DNA of 39,173 bases from positions 1 through 39,173 of the forward strand of contig JAAVYL010000060.1 in the NCBI GenBank assembly GCA_022791075.1, in the 5' to 3' direction. This DNA comes from Lawsonibacter sp. (GTDB lineage Bacteria; Bacillota; Clostridia; Oscillospirales; Oscillospiraceae). Position numbers and translations under genes: made by a program. Positions 1 to 7,164 of this stretch are shown here, piece after piece (position 1 is the stretch's first letter; the number at the start of each line of letters is the position of its first letter). The notes beneath the pieces were generated by a model. That model saw only the letters and a list, made by a program, of their open reading frames with translations. It did not search any database and had not been told where the DNA came from.

Positions 1-234
<234 letters not shown>

Positions 235-424
235 CTACTTTCTTCCTAAATTTGCTGGAGAGACGCATCCGCGTCCAAAAAGGTGCTCTGCTCTGTTTGA
301 CAGGCCTGTCCCAATCTGACCAACCGCCGAAACAGTTATAGATTTCATAGCCAAATGGTTATATCGGGAGAGGCCCGCAGCGGTCCCGGCAGACAAGACG
401 CGCCTTGGGTTTTCATGCAGATGT

Positions 425-453
425 AGTGTATCACTTTTTGGGCCGTTTGTAAA
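425..453 (-). promoter_or_regulatory. Candidate sigma-A promoter for the PFOR gene (TTTACA-N17-TACACT)
   Basis: On the minus strand TTTACA (453-448), 17-nt spacer, TACACT (430-425); implies a roughly 190-nt 5' leader. Confidence 0.5.
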
Positions 454-559
454 CTTTCCCGATGAAATTTTCCCTGCAAAATTTAGGGGAAAAAGACCTG
501 GTTTTTTGCCAAGGATGTCAAAATTCCATTTGTGTTTTTTGATACTGAACAGCTTATGA

Positions 560-597
560 ACCAGCCCCGCCGGCTTTCTGGCCGGCGGGGCTGGTTT
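560..597. terminator. Strong stem-loop, likely terminator for the lipoprotein gene
   Basis: ACCAGCCCCGCCGGC-TTTCTG-GCCGGCGGGGCTGGT inverted repeat just downstream of the 619 stop codon; T tract is weak. Confidence 0.55.
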
Positions 598-618
598 CCA
601 AAGTGTATGGTTATGTAC

Positions 619-1314
619 TCAGCCGCCCATGGCGTTGGTGGAGATGGCGGCACCGAAAGCGTTGGCGTCCTTGGGCAGCCAGACCTTGGTCTTCTTGCCA
701 TTGATGGTGTGCTCCTCCAGCACGAAGTCCACATCAAAGTCCTTGGTGTTCTCCGTGGGGGTCAGATTGGCAATGGCCTCAGACATCTTGTTCAGCATGG
801 TGCTGTATACAGCATCCATATCGCCGCCGTTCAATACGTCAGGATCATTGTAAAGTTCTTCAACAATACTGTTCATGGCGTTGGTCACTGCGCCGGAATC
901 AAAGGTGTTGATGGTGCAGGTGACCACAGCAGTCCCCGCTTTCTCGTCAGCCTCTTTCACCTTAGCGGTAAGCTTTACATTTTTGAACATGGTCAGGAAG
1001 GCATCCACAAACTTCTGGGCATCCTCAGCTGTGGCGGTGACACCCTGGCTGGCGAACATGGTAACCATCTGGTCGGCCAGATCGTCATAGATGCCCTCCT
1101 CCAGGCCCATATCCTTCCGGGCCTCGGCCTCGTCGGCATAGCCGAACAGCTCCACAGCGCCCTTGGCGTCGTCCTTCAGGATGAGGTCAAAGAGAGCCAC
1201 GGCCACCTGATCAGCAGGGGCAATTTCTTGCTTCTTGCCGCAGCTGGTGAGCATTGCAGAGCACAGCATGAGCATCGCCAGCAACAGCGCGGGAATTCTA
1301 CGGATTGTTTTCAT
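619..1314 (-). CDS. Putative secreted lipoprotein, function unknown
   Basis: Start MKTIRRIPALLLAMLMLCSAMLTSC with lipobox LTSC; AAGGAG SD 8 nt upstream of ATG at 1314. Confidence 0.85.
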   Translation of the reverse strand: MKTIRRIPALLLAMLMLCSAMLTSCGKKQEIAPADQVAVALFDLILKDDAKGAVELFGYADEAEARKDMGLEEGIYDDLADQMVTMFASQGVTATAEDAQKFVDAFLTMFKNVKLTAKVKEADEKAGTAVVTCTINTFDSGAVTNAMNSIVEELYNDPDVLNGGDMDAVYSTMLNKMSEAIANLTPTENTKDFDVDFVLEEHTINGKKTKVWLPKDANAFGAAISTNAMGG

Positions 1315-1360
1315 TAAAGTCACTCCTTTTTCAACAGTCGGTCCTCAGACCGCGAAAGCT

Positions 1361-1389
1361 ATTATACAAGCGCCCGTTTGAAAAATCAA
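1361..1389 (-). promoter_or_regulatory. Promoter of lipoprotein gene (TTGATT-N17-TATAAT)
   Basis: Minus strand TTGATT (1389-1384), 17-nt spacer, TATAAT (1366-1361). Confidence 0.7.
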
Positions 1390-1436
1390 CCAAAAAATTA
1401 GAAATTTAGGAAATCTTAATGTTTGTTCGAAGCGTG

Positions 1437-1465
1437 TTGCTTTTTCCCGGCGAAGCCGTTACAAT
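1437..1465 (+). promoter_or_regulatory. Candidate promoter of yifB/comM (TTGCTT-N17-TACAAT)
   Basis: TTGCTT 1437-1442, 17 nt, TACAAT 1460-1465, about 40 nt upstream of the CDS start. Confidence 0.55.
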
Positions 1466-1504
1466 AGAGACGGATAAAATTTTTCCGATCTTGGAGGTGG
1501 GAAT

Positions 1505-3022
1505 ATGGTCCGTTCCATCCAATCCCTGGGGCTGCATGGAGTCACCGGCTATCTGGTGACTGCCGAGTGTGATCTGTCCGGCGGCCTGCCCGCCTTCACG
1601 GTTGTGGGCCTGCCTGACGCCGCCGTCAGCGAAGCCCGGGAGCGGGTCCGGGCCGCCATCAAAAACTGCGGTTTTACCTTTCCTGTCAGCCGGATTACCG
1701 TCAATCTGGCCCCCGCTCACCTGAAAAAGATCGGAACCCTGTATGATCTGCCCATTCTGGTGGGCATTCTGGCCGCCGGCAAACAGCTGCGGCTGCCCAA
1801 AGAAAGCTGCGCCTTTCTTGGAGAGCTGTCCCTTTCCGGGCAGCTTCGGCCCTGCGCTGGTATGCTGTCCATGGCACTGGCCGCCAAACGGGCAGGAATT
1901 GAGTCTCTGTATGTCCCGGAGGAAAACGCCGCCGAGGCCACCTTGGCGGAGGGGCCTGTCATTTACCCCGTCCGGGATGTCCAGCAGCTGGAGCGCCATC
2001 TTACCGGAGAGGAACCCATCTCCCCCGCACCACCCTGGATCCCCTCCTCCTCCGCCTTCCATTGCCCCGATATGGCAGAGGTAAAGGGCCAGGAGCAGGT
2101 AAAACGAGCCCTGGAGATCGCCGCCGCCGGGGGGCACAGCGTACTCATGTCCGGTCCGCCGGGAACGGGCAAGTCCATGCTGGCCCGCCGCCTGCCCGGC
2201 ATTCTGCCCAACATGACCCGGCAGGAGGCCCTGGAGTGCACCGAGATCCACTCCATCATGGGCCAGACCAGTGCCGTACAGCCTCTGATTACGGTACGCC
2301 CCTTCCGCTCTCCCCATCACACAGTCTCCTCCACTGGCATGGCTGGGGGCGGCTCCAACCCCCGGCCGGGGGAAATCTCCCTGGCCCACAACGGAGTTCT
2401 CTTCCTGGACGAGCTGCCTGAGTTTCCCAAGGAGGTGCTGGAGGTGCTGCGTCAGCCGCTGGAGGACGGTCAGGTGCAGATTTCCCGGGCGGCAGGTACT
2501 GTCACCTACCCCGCCCGCTTCATGCTGGTGTGTGCCATGAACCCCTGCAAGTGCGGCTGGTATGGCCACCCCTCCGGCCGGTGCCGGTGTACCGAGGCTG
2601 AAGTGAAAAAGTACCTCTCCCGCCTGTCAGGCCCCCTGCTGGACCGGCTGGACCTGTTTGTGGAGGCGGATCCTCTGGAATTCGACGAGCTGGCCCATCG
2701 GGAGCGGGCGGAGACCTCTGCTCAGGTGAAGGAGCGGGTGGATACCGCCCGGGCCCTTCAGACCCGGCGGCAGGAAGACACCGGCGTGCCCTGCAATTCC
2801 CAGCTCACCCGGGAGAGCCTGGACCGCTTCTGCGCCCTGGACGAGGGCTGCCAGCGGCTGATGAAGGGGGCCTTTGACCGCATGGGCCTCACTGCCCGGA
2901 GCTATGACCGCATCCTCCGGGTGGCCCGCACCATCGCCGACCTGGACGGCGGCGGGGATATCCAGCCCACCCACCTGGCCGAAGCTTTACAGTACCGGCC
3001 GCCGGAATATTTGAGACGTTAA
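1505..3022 (+). CDS. comM: YifB/ComM family Mg-chelatase-like AAA+ ATPase
   Basis: SLGLHGVTGYLVTAECDLSGGLPAFTVVGLPDAAVSEARERVRAA, Walker A GPPGTGKSMLARRLPGILP, and MNPCKCGWYGH: classic YifB motifs. Confidence 0.96.
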   Translation: MVRSIQSLGLHGVTGYLVTAECDLSGGLPAFTVVGLPDAAVSEARERVRAAIKNCGFTFPVSRITVNLAPAHLKKIGTLYDLPILVGILAAGKQLRLPKESCAFLGELSLSGQLRPCAGMLSMALAAKRAGIESLYVPEENAAEATLAEGPVIYPVRDVQQLERHLTGEEPISPAPPWIPSSSAFHCPDMAEVKGQEQVKRALEIAAAGGHSVLMSGPPGTGKSMLARRLPGILPNMTRQEALECTEIHSIMGQTSAVQPLITVRPFRSPHHTVSSTGMAGGGSNPRPGEISLAHNGVLFLDELPEFPKEVLEVLRQPLEDGQVQISRAAGTVTYPARFMLVCAMNPCKCGWYGHPSGRCRCTEAEVKKYLSRLSGPLLDRLDLFVEADPLEFDELAHRERAETSAQVKERVDTARALQTRRQEDTGVPCNSQLTRESLDRFCALDEGCQRLMKGAFDRMGLTARSYDRILRVARTIADLDGGGDIQPTHLAEALQYRPPEYLRR

Positions 3023-3106
3023 CGCGCTTTTGCTGCCCACTATCCCTCTGTGACACAAAAAGTCAAGCATCTTTTTAGTTAAAAATTCCCAATCAGGCGG
3101 CATAAT

Positions 3107-3135
3107 TTGACAAAATTTGGCGTGCGAGGTATGAT
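3107..3135 (+). promoter_or_regulatory. Near-consensus sigma-A promoter (TTGACA-N17-TATGAT) for the small hydrophobic ORF
   Basis: TTGACA 3107-3112, 17-nt spacer, TATGAT 3130-3135. Confidence 0.85.
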
Positions 3136-3241
3136 AAAAACACCCATCAGTCAGATGGGACGGAAAGTGCGCTGTTACATAAAGGCGGTTGGCCCACCCT
3201 TTGAACCCCTACGCAAATCCAAACAGGGGGAGGTGGTGCAG

Positions 3242-3328
3242 ATGTGGAAAAAACGGATTTTTAAAGTAATCTGTTTTTTGGCAGGTTTTGCAATACTCAT
3301 GTGCCTGTCGTCCATAAATGCGTGTTAG
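3242..3328 (+). CDS. 28-aa hydrophobic single-span peptide, candidate type I toxin
   Basis: MWKKRIFKVICFLAGFAILMCLSSINAC; SD AGGGGGAGG 8 nt upstream; dedicated promoter and structured leader. Confidence 0.7.
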   Translation: MWKKRIFKVICFLAGFAILMCLSSINAC

Positions 3329-3355
3329 CCGCCCGGATGGCCCCGAGCGGCTAAC
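3324..3355. terminator. Stem-loop over the small-ORF stop codon; candidate bidirectional terminator or interaction stem
   Basis: GTTAGCCGC - 14 nt - GCGGCTAAC perfect 9-bp stem; shared by the two convergent transcripts. Confidence 0.6.
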
Positions 3356-3405
3356 GTCTTGTCAGCTAATTGACTTGGGCTAACCGTCAGTAACAGCGCC
3401 CTTCT
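3324..3405 (-). ncRNA. Predicted antisense RNA (candidate type I antitoxin) convergent with the small ORF transcript
   Basis: Initiated by a consensus minus-strand promoter at 3412-3440; predicted to run through the conserved 3' element into the 3324-3355 stem-loop (about 80 nt). Confidence 0.6.
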
Positions 3406-3411
3406 GTATCT

Positions 3412-3440
3412 ATTATATCCGTCTGCACGCCCCTTGTCAA
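3412..3440 (-). promoter_or_regulatory. Consensus sigma-A promoter TTGACA-N17-TATAAT for the antisense RNA
   Basis: Minus strand TTGACA (3440-3435), 17-nt spacer, TATAAT (3417-3412); exact consensus in both boxes. Confidence 0.85.
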
Positions 3441-3451
3441 GTCGAAGCCAG

Positions 3452-3724
3452 TCATTCCTTCCTCCACCGCTTCAGCGTGGGGAACCACCCCCGCATCATC
3501 TTCTCCGCCTCCTCCTGGGGACCGAAGGGATGGCCGTTTTCAGCGTTGAACTTCAGGTTGAAGGCAATCATATCGTCCATAGTGGCCTCTGGAGCGGTAA
3601 AGGCCCCGTTCTGATAGCAGTAACGGCAGTAGTCACCGCTGAGGGCGCCGCCGGCCTCGGTGCCCTGGTCCTCGGGACGGTCCAGGGGCATGGCACAGCA
3701 CTGACAAAACTTTCTTTCTTCCAT
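3452..3724 (-). CDS. Alternative, internally initiated zinc-ribbon protein (90 aa) within the WYL ORF
   Basis: ATG at 3724 preceded by AAGGAGGTTTTCCCA, in frame with the upstream WYL ORF; zinc-ribbon family motif CQCCAMPL...YCRYCYQNGAFT. Confidence 0.55.
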   Translation of the reverse strand: MEERKFCQCCAMPLDRPEDQGTEAGGALSGDYCRYCYQNGAFTAPEATMDDMIAFNLKFNAENGHPFGPQEEAEKMMRGWFPTLKRWRKE

Positions 3725-4711
3725 TGGGAAAACCTCCTTATGTTGGACGGGGTCTGTTCCCCCGTCTCTGACACAAGGATACACCCCATAACCTGACAGG
3801 GTCTGTCCAGTTTCATAAACCGCCAAGGATTTTTTTATTTCCTCCTTCAGGATATCCCGCCAGTAGTCCGGGGACAGCACCTCCAGCTGGCCGCCGAACG
3901 ACAGCAGGAAGGACCGCAGCCACTGGTCCTCAGGAAAAGCACAGCTTACCAGCAGGCGGCCATCCGGCTGAACAGCAATCTCTCTGGGATGAAAATAGTC
4001 CCGGACCCGCCATGCAGCGGAGGGGGTGAACAGCAGCCGCAGCTCTACCCCCCGATACCCCTCCGGGAGCGGCGTCTCCAGCTGATCCGGAGGCTGTCTA
4101 AACGGACAGCTCCCCTCCTCAAGGGTGAGCTCCTCCATGCGGACCAGGCGAAAAATGCGCCAGTCCTGTCTGCTGCGGCAGAAGGCCTGCAGATACCAGC
4201 ACCCGGCTTTGAATACCAGCCGGGCAGGCTCTGCGGTGCGGCGGCTGCGCTCCCCGGCGGAGCTGTAGTAGGTGAAGGACAGGGGCCGGCGCTCCAGAAC
4301 AGACCGCTTCACCAGAGAAAAATTCTCCCGCTCCACAGCTCCGCTGCCCCAGTCGGTAAAATCCACCTCCAGCCACTCGCCGCCCTCCCGGTGAAACAGG
4401 GCGGACATCCGGGCCAAGGTGCCCTCCTCCTCTGCGCCGCCAGTGGAAAGGATGGCCTGAAGGGCAAACAAAATCTCGTCCTGCTGCTTCTGGGACAGCA
4501 GGCAGCGGTCCAGCACAAACTGGTCCATCAGCCGGATGCCGCCCCCCTTGCCCTTCTGAGCGTAGACAGGAATTCCGGCGGCGGACAGCGCATCCACATC
4601 CCGATAGATGGTACGTTCCGACACCTCCAGCCGCCGGGCCAGCTCCCCGGCCGTAACCGCCCTCTTTTCAATCAAAAGATAGAGTATCTCAAAGAGACGG
4701 CCGTTTTTCAT
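3452..4711 (-). CDS. HTH/WYL-domain (YafY-type) transcriptional regulator in one ORF with a C-terminal putative zinc-ribbon protein
   Basis: N-term HTH MKNGRLFEILYLLIEKRAVTAGELARRLEVSERTIYRDVDAL and WYL-like middle; from residue 330 MEERKFCQCCAMPLDRPEDQGTEAGGALSGDYCRYCYQNGAFT. Internal AAGGAGG SD before MEERKF. Confidence 0.88.
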   Translation of the reverse strand: MKNGRLFEILYLLIEKRAVTAGELARRLEVSERTIYRDVDALSAAGIPVYAQKGKGGGIRLMDQFVLDRCLLSQKQQDEILFALQAILSTGGAEEEGTLARMSALFHREGGEWLEVDFTDWGSGAVERENFSLVKRSVLERRPLSFTYYSSAGERSRRTAEPARLVFKAGCWYLQAFCRSRQDWRIFRLVRMEELTLEEGSCPFRQPPDQLETPLPEGYRGVELRLLFTPSAAWRVRDYFHPREIAVQPDGRLLVSCAFPEDQWLRSFLLSFGGQLEVLSPDYWRDILKEEIKKSLAVYETGQTLSGYGVYPCVRDGGTDPVQHKEVFPMEERKFCQCCAMPLDRPEDQGTEAGGALSGDYCRYCYQNGAFTAPEATMDDMIAFNLKFNAENGHPFGPQEEAEKMMRGWFPTLKRWRKE

Positions 4712-5433
4712 CGGACCGTGATCTGCCCCAGCACCTGGCCAATGGGCAGGTTGATGGCCAGGCCGGCCCGGTCATCATAGGGGGTGGGGCTCTTGTTGAT
4801 GAGCACCAGCCTGGAGCCCCCAAAATAGTTGATGAGCCCGGCGGCGGGGTAGACAGCCAGAGAGGTGCCTCCGATCATGAGCAGGTCGGCCGCCCGAATA
4901 TCGGCCGCTGCCCCCTCAATCGTGGCGCTGTCCAGCCCCTCCTCATAGAGAACCACATCAGGCTTGATAACGCCGCCGCAGGAGCATTTGGGCACTCCCT
5001 GGCCGTTTTTAATGTCCTCCACAGTGCAGGGCTTACGGCACTTCATACAGTAGTTGCGGTGAACCGACCCGTGGAGCTCCCAAACCCGCTGGGACCCGGC
5101 CTTCTGGTGGAGACTGTCGATGTTCTGTGTGACCACACTGAGCAGCTTACCCGCCGCCTCCAACTCGGCCAGCTTTTTATGGGCGGCGTTAGGCTGGGCG
5201 TCCAGACAGAGCATCTTATCCCTGTAAAAGCGGTAAAACTCCTCAGGCCGGGCGTCGAAAAAGGTGCGGCTGAGGATTTGCTCCGGGGGCCAGGCGTACT
5301 TCTGGTTGTACAGCCCGTCCACACTGCGGAAGTCCGGGATACCACTCTCAGTAGATACCCCTGCCCCGCCGAAAAAGACTATCCTTTGGCTTTCGTCAAT
5401 CCACTGCTGTAAGGTTTTAAGTTTTTCGTCCAT
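4708..5433 (-). CDS. cobB: SIR2 family NAD-dependent protein deacetylase
   Basis: FFGGAGVSTESGIPDFRS, TQNIDSLHQKAGS, ELHGSVHRNYC, CX2C zinc site; 4-bp ATGA overlap with the WYL regulator. Confidence 0.96.
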   Translation of the reverse strand: MDEKLKTLQQWIDESQRIVFFGGAGVSTESGIPDFRSVDGLYNQKYAWPPEQILSRTFFDARPEEFYRFYRDKMLCLDAQPNAAHKKLAELEAAGKLLSVVTQNIDSLHQKAGSQRVWELHGSVHRNYCMKCRKPCTVEDIKNGQGVPKCSCGGVIKPDVVLYEEGLDSATIEGAAADIRAADLLMIGGTSLAVYPAAGLINYFGGSRLVLINKSPTPYDDRAGLAINLPIGQVLGQITVR

Positions 5434-5459
5434 GAGAAGCCCCCCTTAATAAACTGGAA

Positions 5460-5837
5460 TTAGTTTAATTTCTGTTTATTATATTCTTCGTCTGTCGGAA
5501 ACCGCCAGCCCTCGTCCAAATCAAATATTAAGTCCACATTATCAAATGTCACATTCCATGTAGCACCTGTCAAGAGATGAGTTATTTCAGTAAGACATTT
5601 CAACCAGTAGTTTGCAACCTCGAATAGTGTTTTTGGGCTGTTCCTTGGGAGTTTTGTAGAGCCGCTGAAAATAATATCGTCCTGTTCTTCTGAGTTCTCA
5701 TATATACCGAAATCCTCTACCTTTCGCTTAAAAGGATATCCAGAGCAATACTTTTTTGAGATTTCTTTGCTAATTGTTCTTTCCTGTTCAGTCAAAGGCT
5801 CTTTTCTTGCCGCCTCATAATAAATTGCAAATGCCAC
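5460..5837 (-). CDS. Hypothetical protein (125 aa), compositionally atypical (AT-rich)
   Basis: GTG start with SD GGAGGAGGG; TTGACG-N17-TATAAT promoter upstream; codon use much more AT-rich than neighbours. Confidence 0.75.
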   Translation of the reverse strand: MAFAIYYEAARKEPLTEQERTISKEISKKYCSGYPFKRKVEDFGIYENSEEQDDIIFSGSTKLPRNSPKTLFEVANYWLKCLTEITHLLTGATWNVTFDNVDLIFDLDEGWRFPTDEEYNKQKLN

Positions 5838-5872
5838 TATTTGCCCTCCTCCAAGCCCGATTTATGACTCTA

Positions 5873-5901
5873 ATTATATCATCGCCAACCTGAAACGTCA
5901 A
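5873..5901 (-). promoter_or_regulatory. Promoter TTGACG-N17-TATAAT for the 5460-5837 gene
   Basis: Minus strand TTGACG (5901-5896), 17 nt, TATAAT (5878-5873). Confidence 0.7.
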
Positions 5902-5920
5902 CGAACAAGGAAACTCCCTC

Positions 5921-5951
5921 TTGACTTAAACCCAGCTTCAAGTGGTAAGAT
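5921..5951 (+). promoter_or_regulatory. MerR-type promoter (TTGACT-N19-TAAGAT with internal dyad) upstream of aldo/keto reductase
   Basis: 19-nt spacer and imperfect dyad ACTTAAA-cccagc-TTCAAGT between -35 and -10. Confidence 0.5.
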
Positions 5952-5980
5952 GGCTCCAACCAAAAACAAGGAGGAAGCGT

Positions 5981-7126
5981 ATGAACTACCGTACATTGGG
6001 CCGAACCGGCCTGAAGGTCAGCGAGATCGGCATGGGCTGCGAGGGGCTGGTGGATAAAAGCTATGAACAGGTCCTGGAATTTGTGGACAGGATGGAGGAG
6101 CTGGGCATTAACTGCATCGACCTGTACTCCCCCAATCCGGAGATGCGCTCCAGCCTGGGCAAAGCGATGCGGGGCCGGCGGGATAAATTCGTCCTGCAGT
6201 CCCACCTGTGCTCCATCTGGGAAAACGGCCAGTATCTGCGTACCCGGGACATCGGCAAGGTAAAAGCCGCTTTTGAAGACATGCTCCGCCGGCTGGACAC
6301 CGACCACATCGAGATCGGCATGATCCACTATGTCGACGCCGTGGCAGACTGGCAGGAGGTCGTCAACGGGCCTGTCATGGCCTACGCCCGGGAGCTGAAA
6401 GAAGCCGGGAAGATCGGCTGCATCGGCCTGTCCAGCCACAACCCGGAGGTGGCACAGGCGGCAGTGGACAGCGGGCTCATTGACGTGCTCATGTTCAGCG
6501 TCAACCCCTGCTACGACCTCCAGCCCGCCAATGAGGATGTGGAGCAGCTGTGGGCGGATGCGGCCTATGAAAAGCCCCTGGTAAATATGGACCCCCAGCG
6601 GCAGGCTCTGTATGAGAGCTGCCAGCGTCAGGGGGTGGGCATTACCGTAATGAAGGCCTTTGCTGGCGGGGAGCTGCTGGGCCGGAACGCCTTGGCTCAA
6701 GTCGCCCTCACCCCTCTCCAGTGCCTGCACTACGCCCTCACCCGCCCCGGCGTAGCCAGCGTCATGGCCGGGGCCCATACCCTGGAGGAGCTGGAGGCCT
6801 GTGCCTCCTACTGCTCCACACCCGACAGTGAGAAGGACTACGCCGCCGCATTTGCTGCCATGCCCAAAATCAGCTGGGTGGGCCACTGCATGTACTGCGG
6901 CCACTGCGCCCCCTGTCCCCAGGGCATCGATGTGGCGGCGGTGACCAAGCTGCTCAACCTCACCCGTGCCCAGGGGCAGGTGCCCGAGACGGTGCGGGAG
7001 CACTACGCCCTCCTCTCCCATCACGCCGGGGAGTGTGTGGCCTGCGGGTCCTGTGAGGCCCGGTGTCCCTTCTCCGTCCCCATTGTGGAAAACATGAAGC
7101 AGGCCGTTCAAGCCTTCGGCCTATGA
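5981..7126 (+). CDS. Aldo/keto reductase with C-terminal ferredoxin-type 4Fe-4S domain
   Basis: MNYRTLGRTGLKVSEIGMGCEG...; C-term CMYCGHCAPCPQGI and CVACGSCEARCPF; SD AAGGAGGAAGCGT before ATG 5981. Confidence 0.95.
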   Translation: MNYRTLGRTGLKVSEIGMGCEGLVDKSYEQVLEFVDRMEELGINCIDLYSPNPEMRSSLGKAMRGRRDKFVLQSHLCSIWENGQYLRTRDIGKVKAAFEDMLRRLDTDHIEIGMIHYVDAVADWQEVVNGPVMAYARELKEAGKIGCIGLSSHNPEVAQAAVDSGLIDVLMFSVNPCYDLQPANEDVEQLWADAAYEKPLVNMDPQRQALYESCQRQGVGITVMKAFAGGELLGRNALAQVALTPLQCLHYALTRPGVASVMAGAHTLEELEACASYCSTPDSEKDYAAAFAAMPKISWVGHCMYCGHCAPCPQGIDVAAVTKLLNLTRAQGQVPETVREHYALLSHHAGECVACGSCEARCPFSVPIVENMKQAVQAFGL

Positions 7127-7133
7127 TTCAGAA

Positions 7134-7159
7134 GGCCTCCGCCCGGACAGGCGGAGGCC
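7134..7159. terminator. Bidirectional stem-loop terminator between convergent genes
   Basis: GGCCTCCGCC-CGGACA-GGCGGAGGCC followed by GTTTCTT. Confidence 0.75.
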
Positions 7160-7164
7160 GTTTC

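Noticed and set aside
3107-3328. 73-aa version of the small ORF starting in the promoter region
   Set aside because: Its start overlaps the -35 box; the 28-aa ORF at 3242 has the SD and lies inside the transcript.
3107-3440. Classical direct-repeat Fst/par arrangement
   Set aside because: Only very short direct repeats (GTCAG) are visible; the strong repeats between leader and 3' end are inverted, so a fold-back model fits better.
5879-7111. 410-aa minus-strand ORF opposite the aldo/keto reductase
   Set aside because: Shadow ORF; the plus strand carries SD, start and iron-sulfur motifs.
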